This document shows positions 13,684-25,774 of a DNA stretch of 64,000 bases, piece after piece (position 1 is the first letter of the stretch; every line of letters starts with the position of its first letter). The translations under genes and the position numbers were made by a program. Source of the stretch: Blastomyces gilchristii SLH14081 (lineage: Eukaryota > Ascomycota > Eurotiomycetes > Onygenales > Ajellomycetaceae); NCBI RefSeq assembly GCF_000003855.2, contig NW_003101656.1:1-64000 (forward strand), in the 5' to 3' direction. The notes below the pieces were generated by a model, which saw only the letters and a list, made by a program, of their open reading frames with translations, ran no database searches and was not told where the DNA came from.

Positions 13684-13960
13684 ATTATAAGCATTGAGCT
13701 TGCTTCAACTGTGAATGCTAGAATCATGATACAAAAGATTACACATAGCATACACAGTCAAGAGAAGCAAGAGAGTCAAAAAACTAGCAGAATCAGTGAG
13801 CTCAGAGACACTCACTGATATTCTATAAAAAGTCTTCAAAGTGAAAGAGATATCTGTGTTAGATGACTCTCTAAATTCTGTAAATGTTAAGAGAAAGCAG
13901 GCTTCTGAATAAGATGTAGATGAAGAGAATAATGAAGTGAACACTCATCTTAATATCATG

Positions 13961-16900
13961 AGATCTGAAATGTTAATGTATAAAGAGCACTTGAATAAGA
14001 ATTGAGAGATGACTGTAAAAGTGTTAGCAGACACAGAAGCTTCTACATAATATATTAATAATTATATAATTTGAAGACTGAAAGAGATTCACTGAGTGAA
14101 GAATTTCTAATATATAAGATTATCTGATAACTGATATTTAATATCACTTATAAGAGTAAGAGTTCTCTTGCACTTTGAAGAATGATCTTGCTATATTTAG
14201 GTGTAAGAGCTGCAGAATGTGAAATATAATCTTATTCTTGAACTTGATTAGTTTCAAAGATTTAATTCACAGATTCAATGATGTATGTGTTATATACAGT
14301 TAACTGATAGAAAGAAAATGATTCATATAATTCTATTAACTGATATGAGAAGAACATTTCACATCTCTGATATAGAAGAGTTAAATCTGCTTACACATTA
14401 ACAAGTAAAGAGAATGATTTGTCAGACCTTATCTGAAAGCATTCTGTATGTTATATAAGATCTAAAAGTGGAGAAAAGCAAGATAAAGAATATGCAGAAG
14501 AATAAGTGTATGAAGAAACTTCTGAAGAAGTATGAAAAGGTCTTTCAAACAGATCTTTAACTAAAATTACTGCCAGAATGAGGATTTGTACATGAGATCA
14601 ACACAGAGAATATGAAACCAGTTAATTAAAATGCATACTCTCTATCATAAACACATGTTGAAGAATAGAAGTGTCATATCACAGATCTTCTAGAATGTGA
14701 TCTCATACAATTCTCATCAAGTGCATAAGACTTCCCAGTTCTATTTATAAAAAAAGCAGATGAGAAGTGATGAATATGTATCAATTATCAAGCACTCAAT
14801 ATGCTTACAATCAAGAATGAATATTCACTGTCACAGATTTAATAACATTTGAATACAGTTGAAAACATCTGATATCTATCAAAGACTAATCTTCTCTCAG
14901 AATACTGACAGATCTGTATAGTCAAACTATTAGTACTACAAACTGCATTTAATATATAATGAAGAAAGTTTGAATTTCTGATAATATCATTCAGTCTGAC
15001 AAATGAACTCATCATCATTCAAATAATGATAAATATGATTCTTTATAAACAGAATGAAATCTCATGTCTGTTATATCTGAATGATATTCTAGTCTTCTTA
15101 AAATCATATAATAAATATCTGAAGCATCTTAATGAAGTGCTTATAACTCTGACAGAGTATAAGTGCTATATTAAATTAACAAAGTGTGTGTTTGAAATGA
15201 AAGAGTTGAAGTTCATAGAATATGTAGTAGTGATTGACTGTATACATCTCATTCTGAAGAAATTGAATATTATATTAAATTGATCACAGCTGAGAAATAT
15301 ATATTATATACAACAGTTTCTTAAGCTAATCTCATATTACTGCAGATTTATCAAAGATTTCATATAAATAGCTACATCACTCTCAGATCTCTTAAGACAA
15401 ATAAATACTAATCTGTGAAAGAAGAAGTTTCATTCAATCATCTGAAATACTGTATGTGAGAAGGCTTTTCTCATACTGGGAAAATATATGATAATATTCT
15501 CAGTGCTTATTCAATCAAATCATGATAAATCTTTCTATATTGAGACAGACATTATTATTATTATTATTATTCTTCCATTATACTCATATGCAAGTGAAGC
15601 TTATGATGAGTTCTTGCGTGATGTTAAATACAGATCAAGTGTTGATTATACAGGAGAAAATACAGATGTTGAGATCACGTCAAGATAACATGAACATAGG
15701 AAAATACAAAGAAGTGACAATTAGATACATGCGATAATAACTTCTCAGCTCAGAAATATAGAGTGCTTCATTGAAGCGATTTGTACACCTCTGTATTTAT
15801 TAGAAACCTGAGGTGCTTGAGTTCCGGATTTAATGTATCCCCTGCGGGTTTCGAACCCACGCGCCTTGGTTTCCCACGCCAAGGCGCTGCCAGGTGGCCG
15901 TATTAACCATTCAGCCACCGGGGCATTGAGACAGACATATCTGAATAAGCTATCAAAGACATTCTTTTACAGATGAGTAAGAACAGCAAGCTGCACTCAG
16001 TAGTGTACAATGATAGAAAACTATCAGATACTGAGCTCAATTACTCAGTACATGAAAAGATATTACTAGCAATTAAGTACACACTAGTGTTGTGAAATAG
16101 ATATATCAATAACAGATATATAATAACAGTGATCACAGATTACAAAAGCCTCATCTATCTATAATTGACAATGAAACATTTCAAATACTTAACACATTAA
16201 ATCTCAGAGTTTCAAGCATACAATCTTTATATTAAATACTGAAAGAAATCAGATACTATAATATCTAATATAATCAGTTACAGACTCAATTTCATAAGTG
16301 AGAGTTCTATGAATTAGATATAAGAAAAGTTTGTATTGAACATGCTGAGAGAATGTAAGAAATCAGAATAAATGAACACAATAATCTCTTACTTAAAGAA
16401 TGACAAGATATCAGATAATAAGCATCTTATAAAAGTAGTAGAAGAGATACTTCTGAACTTCAAGCTGAGAAAATTGAAAAATAATGTTATGCTTTACTGT
16501 AATCTAGAATACACAGAAGCTCTCTATCTAGAACATTTATTTAGACACAACTTGATAACTTATATATATAAGAAATTCAGTCACTTAGAAAGCTCTGAAC
16601 TTATAAGTATATTTAAATCAAGAGTGTACTGATCAAGTATAGCTGAGAACATTCAGATATATACATATCAGTGCCTGAATTATCAGGTCACAAAAGAATC
16701 TAAGAAAGGATTAAAACATGAGAAAGTATAATATCAGATGAAATGTATAATACAATCATTCAAATAATGAGAGATGAATCTCATAGATATACTACTATGA
16801 ATATTAAATGAAAATCATTGAATAATCACTGGTATTGACTACACTACTGACTGATCAGTTGTAAAAGCCTCTTCAGAGATAATAGAAGAGATAGTGATAA

Positions 16901-17650
16901 AGTTTCTACATAATAAAATTCATATTAACTATGAAATACCATGTGAGATTCTATCTGATAATAGTGTGAATCTCACAGAAGAAGTGATAAGGCATTTCAT
17001 AAGTCAGTTACAGATAAGATATTGTAGAACAACATTATATTATCTGCAGATAAATAGAAAGATGAAACACTTGAATAAAATCTTAAGCAACATGCTAATG
17101 AAATATCTAGTGAGTAAGTCTATGTAACTATGAGATGAATATCTCAGTCAGGCACTATTAGCTACACAAATTCAGCAGTATACAGTCTTCAAGTATTCAT
17201 CATTCTATCTGTTGTATGAGTTGCATTCACACATCTCAGAGAATGCTTCAGAACAAGTGAGAGAGAGAATAGTAATTACAGACACAGTAGTAGTAGTTGC
17301 AGACACAGCAGTCACAGACACAGCATCAAGATTGAAAGAAATCAGTCACACACATACAAAAGCTAACAAGTTACTTCTGAACTGAGTAATTCAATCAAAA
17401 AGAATACAAGACTCACTAGTTAAGAAATCAAGTCTTAAGATGAAAATATGAGTTCTTATATATAATAAGAGTTCTGAGAAGTTTCAACCTAGATAGTTTA
17501 AGCTTGTATAAAATACTCACATCACATTCTCTGAGAATATACACATTGAAGAAATCAGAGAGATAAATCTTATACAACTTGATAAATAATTCACATCTTA
17601 TAAAGATAAAGATGCAAGATCTGAGTGAATTATAATTATTCACAGCACTA
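13961..17650 (+). pseudogene. Gypsy-2 pol remnant (PR-RT-RH-IN), interrupted by SINE-1
   Basis: Protease begins near 14020 (LADTEAS for the usual DSGAS) and continues to a YNLILELD stretch near 14235. RT spans about 14600-15290; its active site reads YLND at 15074-15085, so the first catalytic Asp is Asn. RNase H begins near 15500 and is split by SINE-1; it resumes with VVYNDRKLSDTELNYSVHEK-like sequence at about 16000-16060. Integrase-like sequence covers about 16380-17200 (open pieces 16372-16632 and 16894-17127). Stops are frequent. No chromodomain was recognised. Confidence 0.78.
15552..15924 (-). mobile_element. SINE-1: tRNA-headed SINE with TAA-repeat tail
   Basis: About 373 bp on the minus strand, flanked by 14-bp direct repeats ATTGAGACAGACAT (15539-15552 and 15925-15938). 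The head (15840-15924) holds an A box TGGCTGAATGG (15907-15917) and B box GGTTCGAAACC (15847-15857), the internal promoter of RNA polymerase III. A non-tRNA body and a GGAAGAATAATAAT... tail follow. The acceptor stem does not pair well, so this is a tRNA-derived SINE head and not a tRNA gene. It interrupts Gypsy-2 RNase H. Confidence 0.9.
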
Positions 17651-19382
17651 TTATCAGTGTTGAAAAAGAAGAGACTTATAATTGAAAAGTCTTACAAAGT
17701 AAGAGAAATCATAGACACTTATAAATCAGATAATCTTACTTATTGCAATCTTTTCACAATTATAAGAAAAGAATGAGAAGAAATGAAGAAATCAGATAAA
17801 TATCATACTTCAATAAGTGATGTGACTGTAGCCAGTTATATAATAATATGCTGCAGACAGTGAATGCAATGCAGTAAAGAGCAGTCTCAAAGTAACAGAT
17901 TTATATATAAATCAGATCACAGAAGAAAAAGAAATTCAGAGTTAAATTTAACTGTTTACATCAGTTCAATTACAGAGATAACAGAGAATAAAGTATCTTA
18001 AACATTCACAGATGTGTGAGACTAAGTCATCTTAATCTCTAAGAATACTCAGAGATTGAGTGAGATTAGTTTTAATAAGCTGTTCACTGTAGTAGTCTGA
18101 GTGAGTGAAGAGAGATAGTATAATATATAAGATAGAATTATAAAAGATGAAAGCTGCTGAATCTAGTTACTGAACACTGTATTATATAGAGATTATATAA
18201 GAGTGATGACTAGTAGATAAAGAAAAAAGTGTAAGAAAAGAAAAGAGATAATGAATTAATTATTAACTGTAAGAATCAGCTGTAAAAGATAAATATTATT
18301 ATATATCTCATTCATTTTCATACATCACATGTTTAATCTATTCTCAATACCATGTTATCTGAAAAATGTCAAAAATAAAGGAAATCTCAAAACTTGAGAT
18401 CTGTAAGAGATTCAAGAGCTGTAAGCTACTCTTGTAATAATATTATATACATCTCTGATTTCTCTACTACTCTGCATACATTATTAATATCATTTATCAC
18501 AAGATTGACTGAAATGTCAATATAGAAATGTGTACACATGTGTATAGAAAAATTGAAGAAGAGCATGAAACTCACAGAATCAGAAGTCAGAGCAGGGAAG
18601 GTGAAGGCGGAAGAAACAGAAGAAGAAGAAGATGCAGAACTGAATAAATGACAGCAGAAGTCATTCAGAGCTGAATGCTTATAATCTGATATACACACAA
18701 CCTTCCCCGCAGAAAAGGAAGAGAGAGTAGTCTCAGCAGCATGATTATCTTTGATTACAATAACCTGTGGCGCCGGAGCAACTAAGAAATATTGTTAGTG
18801 TATAAAACTGCAAAAACAGAGATAATAATTACTGAATAAACACTCACTAGCCTTAGAATTGTACATATAATTACAACATGTATGAGGCTTTTCAGAAAGA
18901 GAGAGAGAGACATGAGAGAATGCAGAGAGAAGAACATATCATGCAAACAGCTCATTTTCATAATAACATCTCAGATAAGACATATAAGTCTCACACTCAT
19001 GAGTGTAAAACAGTATGACATCTGTATTCTTATTTATGAAAACACAGATATCATTTACCTGCATCACAAAGTCAGATAATAGATGTCAGAGAATAGACTC
19101 ATACAGATCTATTATTCTGAAGAAATTTATTGAAGTGAATGTCTCTGTAATGTTAAACTTTACAGTTATAAAAAGTTTCTTGATGTCTGTGAATATTATA
19201 ACTTTGTGTATGATAAAACTTATAACAATTTTTTCTAGAAAAATTAGTATTAGAAGAGAAGATGAAAAAAGAAAAAACTTATAATCTTAACACTGTTAAG
19301 AAGAGAGATAATTCTCTGATATAAATGAATAATTGTCTCATTATAAATATTTGAAATGAATGTAATAATCAGTGTCTATGAC

Positions 19383-19888
19383 TAGACTGGCCGCCGGGAA
19401 CATGAATTTCACGTTTGGTCCCATTTGGTCTGATCTCATACATTTCTTGGCATGAATCTCACTGGGACTGGCTATTAAAAAAACATGTAAAGTGACTATA
19501 TATCAGATCTTAAAATGGAACCATGACTTGAAAAAAATGAGAAAGTGGTTCCATTTGGTCCCATTTAGTCTCATTCTTGGCATAAAGTGACTATTTTTAG
19601 ACATTTTAAGGTTTTTTTTAGACTATTTTTAATTTTTTAAAAAGTAACACTTTTTGATAATGCTCAAATGAGATTTAAAGTTATTTAAAGCAATAAAAAT
19701 AATTTAAATTGAGAAGGGGAAATCATGATCTCATTTGAAAAATGTGACAAGAGTAGACAGTAAATCTCACTGAGACAGTATGAGACTACTATCTAATGTT
19801 AAAACTGTGTAATGGGATCAGTCGAATTGGTAATGAGACTATCAAAAAATCTGGTCCTGGTCTCAGACATGGTCACACGGTCAGTCTA
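19383..19888 (-). mobile_element. Y3: hAT-like non-autonomous element
   Basis: 506 bp with ends TAGACTGGCCGCCGGGA and CACGGTCAGTCTA. Duplication TCTATGAC at 19375-19382 and 19889-19896. No ORF. Confidence 0.9.
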
Positions 19889-20008
19889 TCTATGACTGAG
19901 ATTTAAATAATTGTATTGTACACAGTCTTCATGCAATAAATTATTCTAGAGATTAGTAAGAAAGATGAAAGTATACATACTGAGAAACATAATTTATCAA
20001 GTCTACAC

Positions 20009-20514
20009 TAGACTGACCGTGTGACTGTGTCTGGGACCAGGACCAGATTTTTTGATAGTCTTATTATCAATTTGACTGATCCCATTACATGGTTTTAACA
20101 TTAGATAGTAGTCTCATACTGTTTCAGTGAGACTTACTGTCTACTCTTGTCACATTTTTCAAATGAGACCATGATTTTCACTTCTCAATTTAAATTATTT
20201 TTATTACTTTAAATGACTTTAAATCTCATTTGAGCATTATCAAAAAGTGTTACTTTTTTAAAAAATTAAAAATAGTCTAAAAAAAACCTTAAAATGTCTA
20301 AAAATAGTAACTTTATGTCAAGAATGAAATTAAATGAGACCAAATGAGACCACTTTCTCACATTTTTCAAGTCATGGTTTCATTTTAAGATCTCATATAT
20401 AGTCACTTTACATGTTTTTTAATGACTAGTCCCAGCGGGATTCATGCCAAGAAATGTATGAGACCAGACCAAATGAAATCAAACATGAAATTAATGATCC
20501 CAGCGGCCAGTCTA
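20009..20514 (+). mobile_element. Y4: hAT-like non-autonomous element
   Basis: 506 bp, ends TAGACTGACCG and CGGCCAGTCTA. Duplication GTCTACAC at 20001-20008 and 20515-20522. Open frames overlapping its right edge (20426-20755 minus, 20454-20642 plus) are not genes. Confidence 0.9.
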
Positions 20515-20522
20515 GTCTACAC

Positions 20523-21244
20523 AATATCTTCTTGAAACAGGGGAAGCTGGTAATGAAAGTGAAAGTGATGGCAGAGATAGTGAGGACAGAAGTAGCAGAA
20601 GTAAGAGTAGTAGAAGTCAGAGTAGAGAGAGTGAGAGAATAAGACACAGAGACAAGTGTAGATAGACTGGCCACTGAAATCATGAATTTCATATTTGATT
20701 TCATTTGATCTGATCTCATACATTTCTTGGCATGAATCCCACTGAGACTAGTCATTTAAAAAACCTGCAAAGTGACTATATATCAAATCTCAAAATGAAA
20801 TCACAACTTGAAAAAAATGAGAAAGTGATCATATTTAATCTCATTTAGTCCCATTCTTAGTATAAAGTTACTATTTTTAGATATTTTAAGGTTTTCTTTA
20901 GACTATTTTTAAATTTTTAAAAAGTAACACTTTTTGATAACACTTAAATGAGATTTAAAGTCATTGAAAGCAACAAAAATAATTTAAATTAAGAAGTGAA
21001 AATCATGGTTTTATTTGAAAAATGTAATAACATTAGACAGTAAGTCTTACTGAGACAGTATGAGACTACTATCTAATGTTAAAACTGTGTAATGAGATCA
21101 GTTGAATTGGCAATGAAACTATCAAAAATTCTGCTCCTGGTCTCAGACACGCTCACACGGTCAGTCTAAGTGTAGAAGATTGAAGAAAAGTAGCAGAGAA
21201 AGAAACAGAGAAGGCAGAAGAAGATGCAGAAGACTCAGTCACAT
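20523..21244 (+). pseudogene. Ser/Arg-rich reading frame split by Y5 (inside Gypsy-2)
   Basis: From about 20523 one frame reads an acidic stretch, then repeated S-R, R-S and S-E dipeptides (for example RSSRSKSSRSQSRESER). When Y5 and one copy of its 8-bp duplication are removed, the same frame continues at 21177 into a strongly Arg-rich tail (RRLKKSSRER, then GRRRCRR) and stops at TAA, 21242-21244. Continuity across the insertion and the low stop density suggest it was coding once. It resembles RS-type low-complexity proteins only in composition. Start unknown; a stop lies shortly upstream. It could be a Gypsy-2 accessory frame or captured sequence. Confidence 0.35.
20663..21168 (-). mobile_element. 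Y5: hAT-like non-autonomous element
   Basis: 506 bp, inverted. Duplication AGTGTAGA at 20655-20662 and 21169-21176. More mutated than Y1-Y4 (GG to GA at several sites), but the ends are kept. It splits the Ser/Arg-rich frame. Confidence 0.9.
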
Positions 21245-21932
21245 ATAATATAAGCAATTTCTTCATTATCATTTCTCTCAAGTTCTCAACTGATGATTTA
21301 ATATTGAGATCATGATTATTAGCAGACATGAATCTGTTAACATGTGAAGATTCTACATAAATTAAAAACAAACATATAAGCATCTGTGTCCATGCAAAAC
21401 ACAATCAGAAAACATAATCAAGAAACACAATCAGATATCTGCTGAGAAAAGAAGGTTGAGAGTGTATAAAAAGATGAAGAAGATATATCATTTATAGTAG
21501 TACATTCTGATAATTATTAGAAGATAAATAAGTTCTGATCTCATTTCACAACATATTACACTTACTGCTAATAAACTGCCTGATATGAGTACTATGATGA
21601 CACTTGTTATGAGAACAGAGAATCATTGCCAGAAACATGTACAATGTGATAGATAAATAGATAAAAGATGTTGAATAGAAGAAGAAGCAGAAATCTTGAA
21701 GAAGATAATAACATTTAATAATAATGATAATGAAGAAGATAATTAGAGAATGAGAAAAGTTAGTAAATGAGTGATGTAATACAGTGAAGGTTTCTTTATG
21801 AGAGTATATACAAAATGCTAGCTGAATCAGAGATAAATTATACAATTGCAAATACTAGTAACATGCTAATTCACATGAAGCTAGAGTGCATATTATAATC
21901 ACATGAGTGTGACTGAATCTGATGAAGAAGAA

Positions 21933-22073
21933 TGTGATTTGAAAGAATATAAAACTGCTGAATAATAACATGACTGCTTCTGAACTTGCTTATAAATGTA
22001 AAGAGGTCATAGCAGCCATCAATTAATTTAGTATACTGTATATAAGAAGCCAGCGTACGCCTGTAATCATACG
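21933..22073 (+). repeat. Gypsy-2 3' LTR, left part
   Basis: First 141 bp of the 3' LTR, starting TGTGATTTGAAAG after the purine tract GATGAAGAAGAA. It ends in ATACG (22069-22073), the target duplication of Copia-2. The remaining 26 bp are at 30409-30434. The TATA box is kept. Confidence 0.88.
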
Positions 22074-22182
22074 TCTTGGAGGGTAACGTTGTTCTTTTAT
22101 GTTGTAATCTAACTACGCGAGTTACACTAAATAGATAGGTTGGGGTGGCACGTGACTAGGGTAGGTGTAGTAATCACCAACA
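22074..22182 (-). repeat. Copia-2 3' LTR
   Basis: 109 bp, reading TGTTGGTGATTACTACACC on the minus strand, next to the purine tract 22183-22191. It contains CACGTG. It keeps CpG sites (for example CTACGCGAG) and is nearly identical to the 5' LTR. The terminal bases AAGA lack the canonical CA. Confidence 0.9.
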
Positions 22183-22387
22183 CCTCCTCTTGCTACACCG
22201 TGGCCTATAATAAGCCATCACCCGGGGCCTCCCCCATCCTCAAATCTTTCAAAAATGCAATAATAATTAATTACATGAATTAGACCCTGATTTCCTCATT
22301 AGGAAAGACATCTGTACAGCAATAACTGTAAAAATCAAGAAATACATATAAAATTCATTGATCTGCTGTATCATCATTATCATTCAA
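22183..22387 (-). other. Copia-2 purine tract and 3' untranslated region
   Basis: On the minus strand this runs from the polyprotein stop to AAGAGGAGG (22183-22191), the plus-strand primer site. It is GC-rich near 22195-22245 (CCCGGGGCCTCCCCC), unlike most of the window. A plus-strand open frame 22358-22570 is antisense to pol and is not a gene. Confidence 0.7.
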
Positions 22388-22705
22388 TCATTCCTTCTTC
22401 TCAATTTCCTGAATGCCAACTCTCTTGACAAATTCTTCAAATGCAGGCTTCATCAGTGGCTTGATGAGTCCATCAGCTATGTTCACTGTAGAATCAACAT
22501 GTTTCATCATGATTTCCTCTTTTTCAATCAAATTGCGGAGAATATGATATCTAATCTTGATATGGCATGATCTTCATATTAAGAATTCTCCCTTTACTAG
22601 ATCAATTGCTCTCTTATTATCAACTCATAGATGTGAGTATATTTTCACTTTTTCATCATTTATCAACCCAGTATCATATAACATATCATTCAATCAGATT
22701 ATCTC

Positions 22706-25461
22706 TAGCAAAACTTCCAGCCTTAGAATATGAGTTTCAGAATGAATCATATACAGCAAACTCTTTTGAGGAAAAATGTCAAGCTTTCATGAGAATTCTC
22801 TTTCAGAACTCACCAGATTCAGATTCAGATTCAGAGGAAGATAATATATCACTTCTCAACTACATTGATGAAAATGACTGGGAATGGCCTGATCTTACAC
22901 AAGATGAATTAGAGTCAGCTATCTTCTCAAGTTCTGTTAAAACTGCTGCAGGTCCTGATTCAATTAATCACTTGATTATTCAGAATACATATTCCTACTT
23001 AAAGAATGAATATTTTGAGCTCTTTTTCAATCTCTTGAAAAATGAATATTATTCTGAATGCTGGAGAGAAGCTACTGGAGTGATTCTTGCAAAACCTAAT
23101 AGAAAAACTTCAATTCCTAAGTCATATAGAGTAATATCTCTATTGAACTGCCTAGGAAAGGTTTTAGAAAAGATAATAGCTACTTGACTATCTTTTATAA
23201 GCTCTATAGATAATTCTCTTTTATTCAGTGAACAAATGAGAGATAGAAAACAGTGTTCTGCAATTGACACTGTTCTCTCAGTTGTTCATGATATTCAAAT
23301 AGCAAAGCATGAGGGTCTGGTCTCAACTGCAGTTTTTATTGATATAAAAGAAGCATTTGATCATGTTTCAAAGTCAAAGTTAATTCAGACATTGAAGATA
23401 TTAAAACTGTCACTTTCTCTAATAAAATGAGTTAACTGTTTTATGTCTAAAAGAAGTATATAACTCTTCTTTGATGAAATGAAACAAGACAAGACTGAGA
23501 TAAAAATAGGAGTATCACAGGGATCTTCAATCTCACTCATTTTATTTGCAATATACATTGCATATCTATTTAAAAATAGAAATATGAGAATAGTGCAATC
23601 TCTGAGTTATGTGAATGATATTGATCTAGTCTACAGCTCAAAAACTATCAAAGAGAATTTGAAAGTAATTGAAGAAGCTGTAAAGGAAATCTTTGTTAGA
23701 GCAGATATTAATCAAATTCAATTTGATATGAATAAAACTGAGTTAATTCACTTCTTTTCAAGATTCAATGAGAAAGAACTATCTCTAACTCTTTTAAATA
23801 GAGAGATTAAACTCAGTGTAAATGTCAAATGATTAGAAGTATGGTTAAACTCCAAGTTGAATTTTAAATATCATATTCAACAAAGAACTGTCAAGGCAGA
23901 AAGACTATTGAATAACATAATCAGACTATCAAATACAGAGAGAGGTCTATTCTTCCAGGCTATGAGACAGTTATATATAGCCTGTATTACATCAGTAGCG
24001 GATTATGAAGTTCAAGTTTGATGAAATAATCAAGGGAATTTCACTGAACTCTTTCAAAGTCTGTAAAACAGAGCCTTGAGAAGAATTCTGAGAGCATTCA
24101 AATCATCTCCTATTAAAGCAATGGAAATTGAAGCTTCAATTCCTCCTTCTGCTATTAAATTTGAAAAGGTCTGTATGAACTATGCTCTGAGAGTTGTAAA
24201 GATGAGCTCAAATCATATAATCAGAGAAAGAGTCTCTCCTTCATTTTCATCAATTAACTCTGGAAATGAACTGGATTGGAATAGATTTCTTGATTGAAAT
24301 GAAAATAATTCTTCAAAGAAAATGCCTTCTCAACTGTACAGACTATGCTCTCTGATTAAAAATCAATTTTCTGCTTTAAATGTTGAAAAAGTTGATCATG
24401 AGAAGTTATCTCCCTGGAGAGAAAAGCTTGAATCTCTTATAGACTTACAAATAAGTGAACTATCAAAAGAGAAAGAATATGAACAGCATTTGAAGAGAAT
24501 TTCTACAATCAATATAAAGAACTCTATTCTGATTTATTCAGATGACTCAAAAAATGAGAACTTGAATAGATTAGGTGCAGGCATTGCTTATACTGAAGAT
24601 AATATCAATTTTATCTCAGATTTCTGAAATCTAGGCTCTGAATATGAAGTTTTTGATGCTGAAGTATTTGCAATAGTGAAAGCTTTCAAACTCATTGAAA
24701 TAAAATCTCATAAAAGAGGAAATTGTTTGAAAGAGGCATGAATATTCTCTGATAGTCAAGCTGCTTTAAAAAGACTTAGAAATAGTCAGATTCATAATGA
24801 TCAAATGAATCTTAAACTGATCTTAAACTCTATTTTGAAAATTCAAAAGAGAAGAACATCAAAGCTGATAATTCATCTGCACTGGGTTCCTGCTCATATG
24901 AATATTCATGGCAATGAATTGGCTGATTCAGCTGTAAAAAAGGGTGCAGAATTAAGCAGATCTATTCAAAAAATTGTGTCCTGATCTTTTATAAAGAGAA
25001 AAATAAAAGAATCTTGTTTAGACAAGTGAAATGAAAGCTGGCAGAAACAAAAGAAGAGTATACATTATTCAAGATTTGAAACAAAACCCAAGTGGAAATC
25101 TTGTTCAATTAAATGTAAAAAGAAAATATTCTCATCTATAATACAGCTGAAACTAGGACATGGCTATTTCAAATCTTATATACAAAGATTTGATGATAGA
25201 TTTGACTCAATAGAATGCTCATTCTGCAATACAAATGAGAATCCTGAGCATATTGTAATACACTGTGCATTATACAATAGTCTCAGAGCCAGATTGAAAG
25301 AGAAGTATGATCTAAATCAATTAAATATAAGATTCTTATTCTCAACTGAGACAGGAATTAAATACTTAATAGACTTTCTATCAGAAACTCAAGCAGCTAC
25401 AAGAAAATGGCTAAATTCAGAATTATCTGAATATGAAGAGGAGGAAATCAACCAGATATAG
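22706..25461 (+). pseudogene. LINE-A ORF2 remnant (RT, RNase H)
   Basis: A single frame from the truncation point to TAG 25459-25461. RT covers about 22900-23900 (LLNCLGKVLEKIIA, IDIKEAFDHVS, GVSQGSSISL, YVND). RNase H follows at about 24520-24960: LIYSDDS, then FSDSQAALKRL, then HWVPAHMNIHGNELAD. A C-terminal CSFCNTNENPEHIVIHC zinc motif is near 25215-25265. I count 12 internal stops: 10 TGA and 2 TAA. Nine of the TGA sit where relatives have Trp; one is at an inferred Arg (CGA). The first catalytic Asp is Asn. Confidence 0.88.
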
Positions 25462-25751
25462 TCTGTTAAAACAGCTATATACTATCTTTTAATAATTTGT
25501 TTTATTACAGTCTTTCTTTATTTTATCTTTTCATTTCAATTTCTTTCTGTCTATCTATTTAATGTGTCTATCTTTAAGACTGTGTTCTCTTTTCCTTTGT
25601 CATGATATTGTCAAATGGTTTCAAAGTATGAGATGATGTTAAAACACTGCAATTTGTAAACAGTTTTTGTATTCTGAGCTGGAATTTTCTGATTTTGCAT
25701 ATCTGAAATTGATGAATGTATAATAGTTAACTTTACAGATATAGGAAAAAC

Positions 25752-25774
25752 CCTGAGAACTAAAAGTTCTCGGG
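25752..25774 (+). other. LINE 3' UTR hairpin (LINE-A copy)
   Basis: CCTGAGAACT, loop AAA, AGTTCTCGGG: a 10-bp stem with one T-G wobble, about 65 bp before the TAA repeat. The same hairpin is in LINE-B (34667-34689), LINE-C (43904-43926) and LINE-D (56199-56221), where the wobble is a T-A pair. A conserved 3' stem-loop is a common RT recognition signal in LINEs; that role is inferred here. Confidence 0.7.

Larger units (their letters stand above)
11086..13960 (+). pseudogene. Gypsy-2 gag region, interrupted by Y1 and Y2
   Basis: This stretch lies between the 5' LTR and protease and should hold the leader and gag. It is heavily mutated. Near 12750-12800 the frame gives K-C-Y-K-H-F-T-K-C-R, a plausible shortened zinc knuckle. 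Y1 and Y2 occupy 11394-11899 and 13178-13683. No start codon is defensible. Identity rests mainly on position. Confidence 0.55.
17651..21932 (+). other. Gypsy-2 3' region of unknown content
   Basis: Between the end of integrase and the 3' LTR lie about 2.7 kb of Gypsy-2 sequence once Y3, Y4 and Y5 are removed. This is much longer than the usual short 3' untranslated part. I recognise no RT, envelope or chromodomain motif. Parts (about 18560-18800 and 20515-21240) are purine-rich and less mutated. Several short open frames (18426-18698 minus, 18882-19079 and 19015-19284 plus) show nothing recognisable. Confidence 0.5.

Noticed and set aside
15559..15580. (TTA)n / (TAA)n microsatellites, also at 25820, 34601, 40331, 43975 and 56266
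   Set aside because: Each is the tail of a SINE or LINE copy, not an independent satellite.
15840..15924. Functional tRNA gene (minus strand)
   Set aside because: A and B boxes and a T-arm are present, but the acceptor stem pairs poorly, no isotype is clear, and the same head recurs at 40621-40693 within a unit with tail and target duplications. It is a SINE head.
20426..20755. 109-codon minus-strand frame
   Set aside because: It runs across the ends of Y4 and Y5 and antisense to the Ser/Arg-rich frame; its Ser/Thr-rich content is the complement of a purine-rich stretch.
22706..25461. TGA read as Trp (alternative genetic code)
   Set aside because: TGA often falls at Trp positions, but TGG is also used there. 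TAA and TAG stops occur in sister copies, one TGA is at an Arg CGA, and G-to-A decay explains the pattern. With no host gene in the window it cannot be fully excluded.
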